Positions 16,592 to 26,269 are shown, counted from the stretch's first letter. The stretch is 64,000 bases of DNA from Mycobacterium sp. 236(2023) (GCF_029623955.1 NZ_JARSBP010000003.1:62001-126000), one strand, 5' to 3'. Notes: a model not told the origin generated them from the letters alone. Numbers and translations are program-made.

Positions 16592-19054
16592 CTAGGGCGG
16601 CGGCGGTGGGGGCGGTGCGGGAGGCGGCGGCGGCCCGAGGACCGGCACCGTGATCGGCGGCAGACCAGGGATCTGAATCACCGTCTGGCCCACCGGCGGG
16701 GGCACGCCCGGAGGCGGAGCACCCGGCGGCGGTGGTGGCGGCGCCGGGGCGACACCGTTGGAGATCTGGATCGTGATGATCGAACCGGGCACCGTCTGAC
16801 CGCTCGGTGCCGTTCCGACCACCGCGCCGTACGGGGAGGTGCTGTTCACCGGAGTGGGCTGATCGGCGACCTGGAAACCCGCCTCACGTAACCGCTGACG
16901 CGCGGTGTCGATGTTCATGCCCGCCACGCTGGGCACCTTCGAACCCGGGGCGCCCTCGACGTACCGGGGATCGGTGGGCGGCAGCGCGACATCACCGAAC
17001 GCGGTGGCGATCGGATTCATCGCGGCGAACCACGTCCTCGCCGGCTCGTTACCGCCGAACAAGTTGCCCGACCCGCACTGCCGCAGCGGGAACGAGCACA
17101 ACTCCGTCGGTGCCGTCGAATCGTCGTAGATGTAGCTCGCTGCCGCGTACTGGTTGGTGAAGCCCAGGAACGCAGACGAACGGTTCGCTTCCGTTGTGCC
17201 GGTCTTGCCCGACATCGGCAGGCTCCACCCGACAGAGCCCGCGGCGCCCGCCGCGGTGCCCGCACCTGTGTCGTCCTTGCTCATCGCGTTGGCCAGCGTG
17301 TTGGCCAAGCCTTCGGGAACCACCTGCTCACAGGTCTCCGTCGTCACCGAGACCTGCTCGCCGTAGCGATCCCGGACCTCGGCGATCGGATTGGGCGGGC
17401 ACCACACCCCGCCCGAGCCCAGTGTCGCGGCGACGTTCGACAGTTCGAGTGCGTTCACCTCGATCGGGCCCAGTGTGAACGACCCGATGTTCTGACGCTT
17501 GACGAAGTCGGCGAGGCTCTCGTTGCTCTCCGGGTCGTAATCACGCGCAGTACCGGGCAGTGCATAGGACCGCAGGCCCAGGCGAACCGCCATGTCGACG
17601 GCGCGTTGTACCCCGACTTGTGCGATCAGCTTGGCGAACGCGGTATTCGGAGATGTGGCGAGCGCATCGGTGACGTTCATCGTCCCTCGGTAGCCGCCGG
17701 CGTTGGAGACACACCAGGTCTCTTTCGGGCAGCCCGGCCGATCGCTGCTGCCCAGACCTTTGGCCTGGAACTGGCTGGGCACGTCCAGTTGGGCGTTGAT
17801 GCCCATGCCCATCTCCATTGCGGCAGCCGTCGTGAAGACCTTGAACACCGAGCCGGCGCCGTTACCGACGAGCGAGAACGGCTGGGGCTGCATCGTCTCC
17901 CCGGCGTCGAGGTTCAGGCCGTAGGTCCGGTTGCTCGCCATCGCCAGGACCGGGTGGGACTCCTTACCCGGCCTGATCACGCTCATGACGCTGGCGACAC
18001 CGGGCAGATCCGGGCTGGCGTACTGGGTGATCGCGTTCTTGACCGACGCCTGCACATCGGGGTCCAGCGTCGTCCTGATCAAGTAGCCGCCCTTGGCCAC
18101 CTGGTCCTTGCTGATGCCGGCCCTGGCCAGGTAGTCGAGGGCGTAATCGCAGAAGAACGCGCGGTCACCGGCCGCGATGCATCCCCGCGGTAGCTCCTTG
18201 GGCTGCGGCAAGATTCCCAGAGGCTGCTGCCGCGCGGCGCGCAGTTCCTCGGCGTGCTCGGGCAGATTGTCGATCATCGTGTCGAGCACGACGTTGCGCC
18301 GGGCCAGGGCGCCGTCGGGATTGGTGTACGGATTCAGCGTGCTGGTGGACTGCACCATGCCCGCGAGCAGCGCGGCCTGCTGCCAGTTCAGCTCAGAGGC
18401 GTTGATCCCGAAATAGGTCTGCGCGGCGTCCTGCACACCGAAGGCGTTATTGCCGAAGGACACCAGGTTCAAGTAGCGCGTCAGGATCTCCGGCTTCGTG
18501 AACGTCTTGTCCAGCGTCAGCGCCATCCGGATCTCGCGCAGCTTGCGGGCCGGGGTGGTCTCGATCGCGGCACGCTTCTCGGCGTCGGTCTGCGCAATCA
18601 CCAGCAGCTGATAGTTCTTGACGTACTGCTGCTCGATGGTCGAGCCGCCGCGGGTGTCGAGGTTGCCCGACAGGTAGCCCGACAAACCCGTCAGCGTTCC
18701 CTGCCAGTCCACACCGTTGTGGTCGGCAAACCTTTTGTCCTCGATGGAAACGATCGCCAGTTTCATCGTGTTGGCGATCTGTTCGCTCGGAACTTCGAAG
18801 CGGCGTTGGGTATAGAGCCACGCGATGATGTTGCCTTTGGAGTCCGTCATCGTGGACACCTGAGGGACTTCGCCCTCGACCAGTTGGGCGGAGCCGTTGG
18901 CAACCACATCCGAGGCGCGGTTGGACACCAGGCCGAACCCGCCGACCACAGGGAACAGCAGACCGGCGACCACCACGCTGGCGAGTACGACACACCAGGC
19001 GAGCTTGATGAGCGTGACCGCGCGCGGCGGGCGTGTCGGGGGGTGGTCCGGCAT
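16592..19054 (-). CDS. ponA2: bifunctional class A penicillin-binding protein PonA2 (PBP2)
   Basis: An 820-residue class A PBP that polymerises and crosslinks peptidoglycan; homologue of Rv3682. A short cytosolic N-terminus precedes one transmembrane helix (about 12-35). The glycosyltransferase 51 domain follows with the catalytic SIEDKRFADHNGVDW and GGSTIEQQYVKNY. The transpeptidase has SVFK (active serine), SPN and KTGT. A single PASTA domain near residue 700 and a proline-rich tail complete it. The ATG at MPDHPPTRPP was chosen because upstream residues are uncharacteristic. It heads the operon with the phosphoesterase and Cds1, and is divergent from whiB4. Confidence 0.95.
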   Translation of the reverse strand: MPDHPPTRPPRAVTLIKLAWCVVLASVVVAGLLFPVVGGFGLVSNRASDVVANGSAQLVEGEVPQVSTMTDSKGNIIAWLYTQRRFEVPSEQIANTMKLAIVSIEDKRFADHNGVDWQGTLTGLSGYLSGNLDTRGGSTIEQQYVKNYQLLVIAQTDAEKRAAIETTPARKLREIRMALTLDKTFTKPEILTRYLNLVSFGNNAFGVQDAAQTYFGINASELNWQQAALLAGMVQSTSTLNPYTNPDGALARRNVVLDTMIDNLPEHAEELRAARQQPLGILPQPKELPRGCIAAGDRAFFCDYALDYLARAGISKDQVAKGGYLIRTTLDPDVQASVKNAITQYASPDLPGVASVMSVIRPGKESHPVLAMASNRTYGLNLDAGETMQPQPFSLVGNGAGSVFKVFTTAAAMEMGMGINAQLDVPSQFQAKGLGSSDRPGCPKETWCVSNAGGYRGTMNVTDALATSPNTAFAKLIAQVGVQRAVDMAVRLGLRSYALPGTARDYDPESNESLADFVKRQNIGSFTLGPIEVNALELSNVAATLGSGGVWCPPNPIAEVRDRYGEQVSVTTETCEQVVPEGLANTLANAMSKDDTGAGTAAGAAGSVGWSLPMSGKTGTTEANRSSAFLGFTNQYAAASYIYDDSTAPTELCSFPLRQCGSGNLFGGNEPARTWFAAMNPIATAFGDVALPPTDPRYVEGAPGSKVPSVAGMNIDTARQRLREAGFQVADQPTPVNSTSPYGAVVGTAPSGQTVPGSIITIQISNGVAPAPPPPPPGAPPPGVPPPVGQTVIQIPGLPPITVPVLGPPPPPAPPPPPPP

Positions 19055-19180
19055 GCGTACAGAGTAGCGACGAGTTGTGGCCACTCCGCTCTCGAGCGGC
19101 CCCGATAAGCACATGTCAGGGCATGTCAAACGCCGAAAGCAGGCACTGTACGCCGCTGACGGCACGGTCGTCCCAAAAAA

Positions 19181-19251
19181 GTGGTCACGAATGTATTGCG
19201 TAGAAGCCCTGTGACCACCTAAATTGAGCGCACAGTGCGATGCAGGTCACA
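19181..19251. promoter_or_regulatory. clustered GTGAC/GTCAC inverted repeats in the ponA2-whiB4 intergenic region
   Basis: In the 299-base gap between the divergent ponA2 and whiB4 starts, GTGGTCAC (19181-19188) is matched by GTGACCAC (19211-19218), and TGTGACC (19210-19216) is matched by GGTCACA (19245-19251). The three elements are spaced about 30 bases apart, roughly three helical turns, suitable for a dimeric regulator or DNA looping. No regulator is identified. Apart from these repeats I see no gene in the gap. Confidence 0.45.
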
Positions 19252-19353
19252 CCCAGTACTCGCAATGTGGCGTAGATCGCACTAGCTATCGACGCGAGGG
19301 TAAACAGTCGTCTGCGTTGTCGGGGCGCGGCCAGAACGATAAGGGGATCGCTG

Positions 19354-19710
19354 GTGTCAACAATCAAGCCCGCGGCTCGAAATGCCACGTTGAATCCAAC
19401 TGCCCAGTCCATTGTGCAGGGTAAGGAGGCTGAAGCCCGTATTGCTTGGGTTTCGCAAGCCCGGTGTCGCCAAACCGATCCGGACGAGTTGTTCGTTCGG
19501 GGCGCCGCTCAGCGCAAAGCCGCGGTCATCTGTCGCCACTGCCCGGTCATCGCCGAATGCGGTGCCGACGCCTTGGATAACCGCGTCGAGTTCGGTGTGT
19601 GGGGAGGCATGACCGAACGCCAGCGCCGCGCTCTGCTCAAGCAGCACCCCGAAGTTGTTTCCTGGGCTGACTTTTTTGCCGCCCAGCGCAAACACCGCAC
19701 TGCTGGCTAA
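19354..19710 (+). CDS. whiB4: WhiB-family iron-sulfur redox regulator WhiB4
   Basis: A 118-residue protein, the same length as M. tuberculosis WhiB4 (Rv3681c). The four cluster ligands are C38, C60, C63 and C69 (CxxC plus two), followed by the G(V/I)WGG turn (GVWGGMTERQRR near 82) and a basic C-terminal DNA-binding helix. WhiB4 holds a 4Fe-4S cluster that reacts with oxygen or NO and controls antioxidant genes and nucleoid compaction. The GTG start is set by AAGGGGA 6 bases upstream. It is divergent from ponA2, as in M. tuberculosis. Confidence 0.95.
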   Translation: MSTIKPAARNATLNPTAQSIVQGKEAEARIAWVSQARCRQTDPDELFVRGAAQRKAAVICRHCPVIAECGADALDNRVEFGVWGGMTERQRRALLKQHPEVVSWADFFAAQRKHRTAG

Positions 19711-19828
19711 GAAGTTTGACAGCTAAGCCGCGATTGCCTGATTCGCGGATTGGCTCACCTGTCAGACACTCGAACGCCTGATTCACGGACGCCGCGCCCG
19801 CCTGGGGCGCGGCTTCTCCGTGTGGGCA

Positions 19829-20962
19829 CTAGGCGGCGGCGGTGCCTTCGGCGCAGATCTGATCCGCGATCGCCCGCAGCGCTTCCAGATCGGACACGTC
19901 GAACGGCAGTGACGGCACACCCACGATCGCCACGGCCGGATTCGCGCCGGTGAACCGCGAGAGCAGCCGCACTTCGCGCTTCGCCGTGGACGCCCGGGCG
20001 GCGTGGATGCGCAACGCAGCCACGGCCACCGAGTCCGGATCTTTCTTCGCCAAATCGTCCGCGGCCTCTGTCGCCTTGTCGGCATGCAGCTCACACAATG
20101 TCGGATGGGTGCGGTTCAGGATCAGTCCCGCCAGCGGCATGTGCTCGGTCGACAACCGGTCGACGAAGAATGACGCCTCGCGCAGTGCATCGGGCTCGGC
20201 GGCGGACACCACGACGAACTGGGTACCGCGCCGCTTGAGCAGCTCGTAGGTGCGGTCCGCCTTCTCGCGGAAGCCGCCGAATGTCGCGTCCAGTGATTGC
20301 ACGAAAGATGCAGCGTCGGAAAGCATCTGAGAACCCAGGATCGTCGACATGGCCTTCATTGCCAGCCCCATCGCCCCGGTCACCAAACGGCCCAGGCCCC
20401 GGCCCGGTGCCAGCAGCATGCGCCACAGTCGGCTGTCCATGAAGCTTCCCAACCGTTTCGGCGCATCGAGGAAGTCCAGCGCATTGCGAGACGGGGGAGT
20501 GTCGACAACCACCAGATCCCATTTGTCTTCTGCCAGAAGCTGTCCCAGCTTCTCCATGGCCATGTACTCCTGAGTCCCAGCAAGGGACGTGGCCACGGTT
20601 TGGTAGAACTGGTTGTCCAGAATGGCTTCTGCGGTACCGCTACCCGAGTACTGCATGACCATCTCGTCGAACGTGCGGCGCATGTCGAGCATCATCGCGT
20701 GCAGCTCGCCGGTCACCTCGGGCGCCAACGGAACTCGCTGCGGCGTGTTCCCGAGATCCCGGATCCCCAGCGCCTGAGCGAGTCGCTTCGCCGGGTCGAT
20801 GGTCAGCACGACAACGGTGCGTCCGTACTCGGCCGCACGCAGCGCCATCGCTGCGGCGGTCGTCGTCTTGCCGACTCCGCCTGCGCCGCAACACACGACG
20901 ACACGATTCGAGGTGTCGCGCAGGATGGCGGCCATGTCGAGGACCGCTGGGGTAGTGCTCAT
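19829..20962 (-). CDS. Get3/ArsA-like ATPase (Rv3680, BagB-like)
   Basis: A 377-residue P-loop ATPase of the anion-transporting ATPase family. The deviant Walker [10 protein letters not shown] is near residue 25, and a conserved [14 protein letters not shown] block serves as Walker B/switch region. It pairs with the upstream paralogue; in M. tuberculosis the Rv3679-Rv3680 products form a complex needed for growth with glycerol and for tolerance of toxic glycerol by-products. The ATG preceding STTPAVLD was chosen because AGGAG lies 9 bases before it; an ATG 9 bases upstream and a TTG further up are alternatives. Confidence 0.9.
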   Translation of the reverse strand: MSTTPAVLDMAAILRDTSNRVVVCCGAGGVGKTTTAAAMALRAAEYGRTVVVLTIDPAKRLAQALGIRDLGNTPQRVPLAPEVTGELHAMMLDMRRTFDEMVMQYSGSGTAEAILDNQFYQTVATSLAGTQEYMAMEKLGQLLAEDKWDLVVVDTPPSRNALDFLDAPKRLGSFMDSRLWRMLLAPGRGLGRLVTGAMGLAMKAMSTILGSQMLSDAASFVQSLDATFGGFREKADRTYELLKRRGTQFVVVSAAEPDALREASFFVDRLSTEHMPLAGLILNRTHPTLCELHADKATEAADDLAKKDPDSVAVAALRIHAARASTAKREVRLLSRFTGANPAVAIVGVPSLPFDVSDLEALRAIADQICAEGTAAA

Positions 20963-21007
20963 CTGGGCCATCTCCTCTTCGCGCAAGCGCTCATCGTGCC
21001 CCTCCCC

Positions 21008-22060
21008 TCACCGCACGCCCTGCTGGGCGAGCGCTTCGGCCAGTTCGTACAGACTCCCGAGATCGACGCCGTCGGCGATCGCAGGCAGATCGAGCCGTGA
21101 CACATCGAGCTCGACCAGCTGTCGCGCGCTCTCGGTGCGTGCCGCGATACGCGTGGCATGCTGAATCGTCTCGGTGAGCAGACCGGCGAAATCGTTGTCC
21201 GGCAAGGTAATTCCCGCGGACTCCAAACCCGCCCGCACGGCGTCCGCGTCGATGACGCCCTCGGCTGCCTTCGCAAGATCGTCGGGCGCCAGGAAGGACG
21301 GGATGTTGCGGTTGACGATCACACTGCCGATAGGCAACTGCATCTCGCGCAGTTCGTCGATCGCCTCCAGGGTCTCCTGGATCGGCAGCGCCTCCAGCAG
21401 CGTCACGAGGTGGATCGCGGTGAGATCGGAATGCAGAAGCTTCACGACGCCATCGGCCTGCGAATGCACGGGGCCGCCCTTCGCCAGCTCGGACACCGCT
21501 GACGTCACATCGAGGAAGCGCGCAATACGACCCGTGGGCGGTGCGTCGACGACGACCGCGTCATAGACGCCACCCTTGCCGCGCGGCTGCTCCCGTTCAT
21601 TGCGGGTCACGATCTCCTTGATCTTGCCCGTGAGCAGCACGTCCCGAAGGCCCGGCGCGATCGTCGTCGCGAACTCGACGGCGCCGATGCGGCGCATCGC
21701 GCGCCCCGCCAGCCCGAGGTTGTAGAACATGTCCAGGTATTCGAGGAACGCGGCTTCGGTGTCGATCGCGAGCGCGTTGACCACGCCGCCGCGCTCGGCC
21801 GTCGCGATCTTCACCTCTTCATAGGGCAGCGGCGGGACGTCGAAGAGTTGCGCAATCCCTTGGCGCCCTTCGACTTCCACCAGAAGAACTTTGCGGCCGC
21901 CCGCGGCCAGCGCCAGCGCCAGCGCCGCGGCGATGGTCGACTTGCCGGTGCCGCCCTTGCCGGTGACGAAATGGAGGCGGGCCTTGGTCAGGCGCGACGG
22001 CCAGCCGACCGGCTTGGGACCGTCCGGTGAGCCGTCAGACCCAGATGAGGTGGTAGCCAC
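21008..22060 (-). CDS. Get3/ArsA-like ATPase (Rv3679, BagA-like)
   Basis: A 350-residue partner of the adjacent ATPase. Walker A GKGGTGKST lies near residue 34, preceded by HFVT, and VVVDAPPTGRIARFL forms the Walker B/switch II region. The cytosolic complex with its neighbour is predicted to use ATP to alter partner binding, as in Get3, and no membrane channel gene is adjacent. The two genes are in one operon about 45 bases apart. It is divergent from the DUF4177 operon. Confidence 0.9.
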   Translation of the reverse strand: MATTSSGSDGSPDGPKPVGWPSRLTKARLHFVTGKGGTGKSTIAAALALALAAGGRKVLLVEVEGRQGIAQLFDVPPLPYEEVKIATAERGGVVNALAIDTEAAFLEYLDMFYNLGLAGRAMRRIGAVEFATTIAPGLRDVLLTGKIKEIVTRNEREQPRGKGGVYDAVVVDAPPTGRIARFLDVTSAVSELAKGGPVHSQADGVVKLLHSDLTAIHLVTLLEALPIQETLEAIDELREMQLPIGSVIVNRNIPSFLAPDDLAKAAEGVIDADAVRAGLESAGITLPDNDFAGLLTETIQHATRIAARTESARQLVELDVSRLDLPAIADGVDLGSLYELAEALAQQGVR

Positions 22061-22134
22061 GCAAGCATGCTAGCCATAGCGGGTCGGCCTCCGGATAAGC
22101 TCAGCCGTATGAGTGAGCAGAAGAGGTGGGCGTC

Positions 22135-22296
22135 GTGAGTGGAGCGAACAAATGGGAATACGCCACCGTTCCGCTGCTGACGCACGCGACCAAGCAGATT
22201 CTCGACCAGTGGGGTGAGGACGGCTGGGAGCTCGTCTCGGTCCTGCCGGGACCGACCGGTGAGCAGCACGTGGCGTACCTGAAGCGAGCCAAATGA
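22135..22296 (+). CDS. DUF4177-type small protein
   Basis: A 53-residue protein starting at a GTG behind AGAGG. The sequence KWEYATVPLLTHATKQILDQ and the GEDGWELVSV block are characteristic of small DUF4177 proteins that mycobacteria carry upstream of the Rv3678c gene. Function is unknown. Its stop overlaps the ATG of the RidA gene, so they are coupled; the operon continues into the MBL gene. Confidence 0.82.
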   Translation: MSGANKWEYATVPLLTHATKQILDQWGEDGWELVSVLPGPTGEQHVAYLKRAK

Positions 22297-22751
22297 CCAG
22301 CTGGTCGGCCCGTTTGACCGAGCTGGGCATCGAGCTGCCTCAGGTCGTGGCGCCGCTGGCGGCCTACGTCCCGGCCGTGCGCACCGGAAACCTTGTCTAC
22401 ACAGCAGGCCAGTTGCCGATCAGCGGCGGCGAACTGCAGGCGACCGGCAAGGTCGGCGCCGAGGTGTCCGCGGAAGACGCCAAGGACCTGGCCCGCCAGT
22501 GTGCGCTGAACGCGTTGGCAGCCATCGACGCACTCGTCGGGATCGACGCGGTCGTCAAGATCGTCAAGGTCGTCGGCTTCGTCGCCTCGGCACCCGGCTT
22601 CGACGGACAACCCGGCGTCATCAACGGCGCCTCCGAGCTGTTCGGCGAGGTCTTCGGCGAGAACGGCGCGCACGCCCGGTCGGCGGTCGGAGTCTCCGAG
22701 CTGCCACGCAATGCTCCGGTGGAAGTGGAAGTCATCGCCGAGGTTTCCTGA
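22293..22751 (+). CDS. RidA-family protein (Rv3678c-like)
   Basis: A 152-residue protein of the YjgF/YER057c/UK114 superfamily. It shows the family segments VRTGNLVYTAGQLPI, GEVSAEDAKD-type spacing and a final RSAVGVSELPRNAPVEVE that contains the usual Arg/Pro pocket residues. RidA enzymes hydrolyse reactive enamine/imine intermediates; this branch has longer N-terminal helices and its substrate is not known. It is coupled upstream with DUF4177, and its stop directly abuts the GTG of the MBL gene. Confidence 0.88.
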   Translation: MTSWSARLTELGIELPQVVAPLAAYVPAVRTGNLVYTAGQLPISGGELQATGKVGAEVSAEDAKDLARQCALNALAAIDALVGIDAVVKIVKVVGFVASAPGFDGQPGVINGASELFGEVFGENGAHARSAVGVSELPRNAPVEVEVIAEVS

Positions 22752-23525
22752 GTGGAACACCCCGCGTACGGACTACTGAGGCCGGTGACCGACACCGCGT
22801 CGGTACTGCTGTGCGAGAACCCGGGGATCATGTCGCTCGAAGGCACCAACACCTGGGTGCTGCGCGGTAAGGGCAGCGACGAGATGGTGATCGTCGACCC
22901 CGGACCCGACGACAAGGACGAACACATCGAGCGGCTCGCGGCGCTCGGCAAGATCCCGCTGGTCCTGATCAGCCACCGGCACCACGATCACACCGGCGGC
23001 ATCGACCGCATCGTCGAACTCGCCGGCGCCGTGGTCCGGTCGGTGGGGAGCGGCTTCCTGCGCGGGCTGGGTGGACCGCTGACCGATGGCGAGGTCATCG
23101 ACGCGGCGGGGTTGAAGATCACCGTCATGGCCACCCCCGGTCACACCGCCGATTCGGTGTCGTTCCTCGTCGACGATGCGGTGCTGACCGCCGACACCAT
23201 TCTTGGTCGCGGCACCACCGTCATCGACAAAGAGGACGGCGACCTCGGGGACTATCTGGACTCGTTGCGCCGGCTGCGGGGCCTGGGTCACCGCCGGGTG
23301 CTGCCCGGGCACGGACCGGAGCTCGACGACCTCGTCGCCACCAGCGACACCTACCTGGCGCACCGTGAGGAACGGCTCGACCAGGTACGTGGTGCCCTCC
23401 GGGAAATCGGCGCCGACGCCAGCGCCCGCCAGGTCGTCGAGCACGTCTACACAGACGTCGACGAAAAGCTGTGGGACGCAGCCGAATCGTCGGTGCAGGC
23501 CCAGCTGAACTACCTGAGGCGCTAG
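22752..23525 (+). CDS. MBL-fold metallohydrolase (Rv3677c-like)
   Basis: A 257-residue metallo-beta-lactamase fold protein similar to LACTB2-type hydrolases and endoribonucleases. The zinc site motif HRHHDH is near residue 77, followed by TPGHTADS near 129 and a histidine in LPGHGPEL near 185, and the C-terminal helical domain of LACTB2-like proteins is present. The substrate is uncertain (RNA or thioester). The GTG start immediately follows the RidA stop. It is convergent with crp, with a short tandem repeat between. Confidence 0.88.
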   Translation: MEHPAYGLLRPVTDTASVLLCENPGIMSLEGTNTWVLRGKGSDEMVIVDPGPDDKDEHIERLAALGKIPLVLISHRHHDHTGGIDRIVELAGAVVRSVGSGFLRGLGGPLTDGEVIDAAGLKITVMATPGHTADSVSFLVDDAVLTADTILGRGTTVIDKEDGDLGDYLDSLRRLRGLGHRRVLPGHGPELDDLVATSDTYLAHREERLDQVRGALREIGADASARQVVEHVYTDVDEKLWDAAESSVQAQLNYLRR

Positions 23526-23595
23526 CTACCGCGCTCGGTGCCCAATGCTCGCGCGTTACCGCGCTCGCCGCTGAATGCTCGCGCTACCGCGCTCG
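23526..23595. repeat. short tandem repeat spanning the crp 3' end
   Basis: The 12-mer (C/T)TACCGCGCTCG occurs three times, at 23526, 23556 and 23584, separated by AATGCTCGCG-containing spacers, with periods of 30 and 28 bases. The third copy includes the last codons and TAG stop of crp on the minus strand, so the other two look like duplicated copies of the gene's end. They fill the whole gap between two convergent genes. Confidence 0.75.
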
Positions 23596-24258
23596 GCGGG
23601 CCAGCCGCTCGGAGTCGCTGATCAGCACGCTCTTGCCCTCCAAGCGGATCCAACCGCGGTGGGCGAAGTCGGCGAGCGCCTTGTTGACCGTCTCGCGGGA
23701 GGCGCCGACGAGCTGTGCGATCTCTTCCTGCGTCAGATCGTGCGTCACGCGCAGCGCGCCGCCCTCCTGGGTGCCGAAGCGCTGCGCGAGCTGCAGCAGC
23801 TGCTTGGCGACACGGCCGGGAACGTCGGTGAAGATCAGGTCGGCGAGGTTGTTGTTGGTGCGGCGCAGACGACGGGCCAGCACGCGCAGCAGCTGCTCGG
23901 CGATCTCGGGGCGGTCGGCGATCCACGCGCGCAGCGCGTCGCGGTCCATCGAGACGGCACGCACTTCGGTGATCGTGGTCGCGCTCGAGGTCCGGGGACC
24001 GGGGTCGAAGATCGACAGCTCACCGAACATGTCCGATGGGCCCATGATCGTGAGAAGGTTCTCGCGACCGTCCGGCGAACGCCGCCCGATCTTCACCTTG
24101 CCCGAGATGATGATGTACAGGCGATCGCCGGGCTCACCCTCGGCGAACACGGTGTGTCCACGGGGAAAGTCGACGGGCTGCAATTGCTTCGTCAGCGCGG
24201 AGACTGCGCTGGGTTCGACCCCCTGGAAGATTCCGGCCCTGGCCAGGATCTCGTCCAC
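23584..24258 (-). CDS. crp: cAMP receptor protein, CRP/FNR-family regulator
   Basis: A 224-residue regulator with the same length as M. tuberculosis Crp (Rv3676). The N-terminal cyclic nucleotide domain carries [20 protein letters not shown], which is the cAMP phosphate-binding cassette with Glu and Arg, followed by the dimer helix and a C-terminal helix-turn-helix ([20 protein letters not shown]). It binds TGTGA-N6-TCACA sites and controls, among others, whiB1 and rpfA. The GTG start has AAAGGGG upstream. An adenylate cyclase gene and a putative CRP site before Ms1 lie elsewhere in this window. Confidence 0.95.
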   Translation of the reverse strand: MDEILARAGIFQGVEPSAVSALTKQLQPVDFPRGHTVFAEGEPGDRLYIIISGKVKIGRRSPDGRENLLTIMGPSDMFGELSIFDPGPRTSSATTITEVRAVSMDRDALRAWIADRPEIAEQLLRVLARRLRRTNNNLADLIFTDVPGRVAKQLLQLAQRFGTQEGGALRVTHDLTQEEIAQLVGASRETVNKALADFAHRGWIRLEGKSVLISDSERLARRAR

Positions 24259-24380
24259 GTTGCCCCTTTATAAGCGTTCGGTGATCAGACAAAACGGCCC
24301 CGGAAGGCCTCGAGATCAGTTTAGAGGTACGTCCTCGGCGACGTTGCCGACGATGAGCCCCCTAGCGTGACCAGCCCACG

Positions 24381-24713
24381 CTACACACGATTGGCATGTC
24401 GGGTCTGCCGAAACTCAGTATTCGCCAGGTGTGCGAGGTACTCGTGGGTCGGCAAACCCGGCGACGAGATCGGCTCGACGAAGCGGCGGGCCAGAGGCGC
24501 GGTCTCGGTGACCGGTCGTCGACTCACGGGAAGTGCGCGTTGCGGAACGTGACGAGCATGCGCGTCGACCGCTTGACCTCTGGCTTGCTCGACCATTTCA
24601 TCGACGTCGGCAGGTGAGAGCGCCTCCCGCCGCAGACCGGATTCGACGCGCTCCAATCCGAGGGTCGCCAAGATGAGCAACCCGGGGATCAGCGCGACGA
24701 GCAACCACGACAC
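24381..24713 (-). CDS. small membrane protein (Rv3675-like)
   Basis: A 110-residue protein with an N-terminal transmembrane helix ([19 protein letters not shown]) and a hydrophilic, charged tail without recognisable domain. It occupies the position of Rv3675, a membrane protein between crp and nth. The GTG start has no convincing ribosome binding site on this strand, so a nearby start could be used. Function is unknown. Confidence 0.65.
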   Translation of the reverse strand: MSWLLVALIPGLLILATLGLERVESGLRREALSPADVDEMVEQARGQAVDAHARHVPQRALPVSRRPVTETAPLARRFVEPISSPGLPTHEYLAHLANTEFRQTRHANRV

Positions 24714-24815
24714 AAGGAGGAAGTAAACACGGCGAAGGTCTCAGCGGGATCACGAAAAGTCCACGTTAATGACCTATGCACCGCCGGGCGTGTCGGACCT
24801 GGTCAGTACGCTGGC

Positions 24816-25616
24816 GTGGTGACCGTGAGTGAGTCGTCGGCCGGGGCGCGCAAGCCCGCCCGGGCCAAGGCCGCCAAGAGTGCCGCCAAATGGGACCGAG
24901 AGACCCACCTGGGTCTGGTGCGGCGGGCACGTCGTATGAATCGCGCTCTGGCACAAGCATTCCCGCATGTGTACTGCGAACTGGACTTCACCACCCCGCT
25001 CGAGCTCGCAGTGGCCACCATCCTGTCCGCGCAGTGCACCGACGTGCGGGTCAACATGACGACGCCGGCGTTGTTCGCCAAGTACCGCACCGCCCGCGAC
25101 TACGCCACCGCCGATCGCACCGAACTCGAAGAGCTGATTCGGCCCACCGGCTTCTACCGGAACAAGACGAATTCGCTGATCGGCCTCGGCCAGGCCCTCG
25201 AGGAGCGGTTCGACGGCGAGGTGCCCAACACACTCGACGAACTCGTGACGCTGCCCGGTATCGGGCGCAAGACCGCCAACGTCGTGCTGGGCAACGCGTT
25301 CGACATCCCGGGCATCACCGTCGACACCCACTTCGGCAGGCTGGTCCGCCGCTGGCGCTGGACCGCAGAGGAAGACCCGGTGAAGGTCGAGCACATCGTC
25401 GGCGATCTCATCGAGCGCAGCGAGTGGACGCTGTTGAGTCATCGGGTCATTTTTCACGGCAGACGCGTATGCCACGCCCGCAAGCCGGCGTGCGGGGTCT
25501 GCGTGCTCGCCAAGGACTGCCCGTCTTACGGCGAAGGGCCCACCGACCCGCTGATTGCCGCTCCGCTGGTCAAAGGGCCCGAGACCGAGCATCTGCTGGC
25601 GCTGGCCGGACTGTAG
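24816..25616 (+). CDS. nth: endonuclease III
   Basis: A 266-residue base-excision repair DNA glycosylase/AP lyase that removes oxidised pyrimidines. The helix-hairpin-helix [17 protein letters not shown] contains the catalytic lysine, [10 protein letters not shown] carries the catalytic aspartate, and the 4Fe-4S ligands are C-x6-C-x2-C-x5-C in [17 protein letters not shown]. The first 25 residues are a basic, Ala/Lys-rich extension. GTG at the first or second codon may be used. It heads the operon nth-thioredoxin-NUDIX-marP. Confidence 0.95.
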   Translation: MVTVSESSAGARKPARAKAAKSAAKWDRETHLGLVRRARRMNRALAQAFPHVYCELDFTTPLELAVATILSAQCTDVRVNMTTPALFAKYRTARDYATADRTELEELIRPTGFYRNKTNSLIGLGQALEERFDGEVPNTLDELVTLPGIGRKTANVVLGNAFDIPGITVDTHFGRLVRRWRWTAEEDPVKVEHIVGDLIERSEWTLLSHRVIFHGRRVCHARKPACGVCVLAKDCPSYGEGPTDPLIAAPLVKGPETEHLLALAGL

Positions 25617-25621
25617 GAGCG

Positions 25622-26269
25622 GTGAGCGCGTCGGCCCGCTGGAGCATCGTGGCGTTGGTGATTCTGGTCGCCCTCGGCGTCGCGCTGTGGTCGGAGCTCG
25701 GAAAAGAGCCGTCGACCCCGTCCGCAGAGCGCAGCGCCGTCTCCGCCCGTGACCGGCGCGACGCCGACACCCCGCAGGCTCTCGCAGGCCCGCGCGCCGA
25801 CGCCGAACTCCAGCCCTGCCCCGCGCCAGGGGATGGTCCCGGGCCGGAAGCGTTGCGGGGCATCGTCCTCGAATGCGCGGGCGACGGCACGAGCGTCGAC
25901 GTCGCCAAGGCCCTGGCCGGGCGTCCCGTCGTACTGAACCTGTGGGCCTACTGGTGTGGCCCGTGCGCCGACGAACTGCCCGCCATGGCCGAGTACCAGC
26001 GACGCGTCGGACCCGACGTGACCGTGCTGACCGTGCACCAGGACGAGAACGAGACCGCGGCGCTGCTGCGGATGGCCGAGTTGGGCGTACACCTACCCAC
26101 CCTGCAAGACGGACGACGCACCATCGCCGCTGCACTGCAGGTCCCCAACGTCATGCCTGCGACGGTGGTCCTGCGCGCCGACGGTAGCGTGGCCGAGATC
26201 CTGCCCCGGTCCTTCGCGACGGTCGACGACATCGCCGCGGCAGTCGACCCGAAGATCGGAGTGTCGTGA
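25622..26269 (+). CDS. membrane-anchored thioredoxin-like protein (Rv3673c-like)
   Basis: A 215-residue protein with an N-terminal signal-anchor (SIVALVILVALGVALW) and an extracytoplasmic thioredoxin/TlpA-type domain with the redox motif WCGPC near residue 113, plus two extra cysteines (PCPAP and LECAG). It is expected to handle disulfide exchange in the cell envelope. It begins 5 bases behind the nth stop and overlaps the NUDIX gene by a GTGA. The M. tuberculosis homologue is Rv3673c. Confidence 0.9.
   Translation: MSASARWSIVALVILVALGVALWSELGKEPSTPSAERSAVSARDRRDADTPQALAGPRADAELQPCPAPGDGPGPEALRGIVLECAGDGTSVDVAKALAGRPVVLNLWAYWCGPCADELPAMAEYQRRVGPDVTVLTVHQDENETAALLRMAELGVHLPTLQDGRRTIAAALQVPNVMPATVVLRADGSVAEILPRSFATVDDIAAAVDPKIGVS

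Noticed and set aside
23526..23595. Direct repeats considered as a CRISPR array
   Set aside because: Three 12-base cores with similar spacers, no cas genes, and one copy is part of crp.
24774..26135. 453-residue minus-strand frame over nth and the thioredoxin gene
   Set aside because: Arg/Pro-rich shadow of two well-identified genes.
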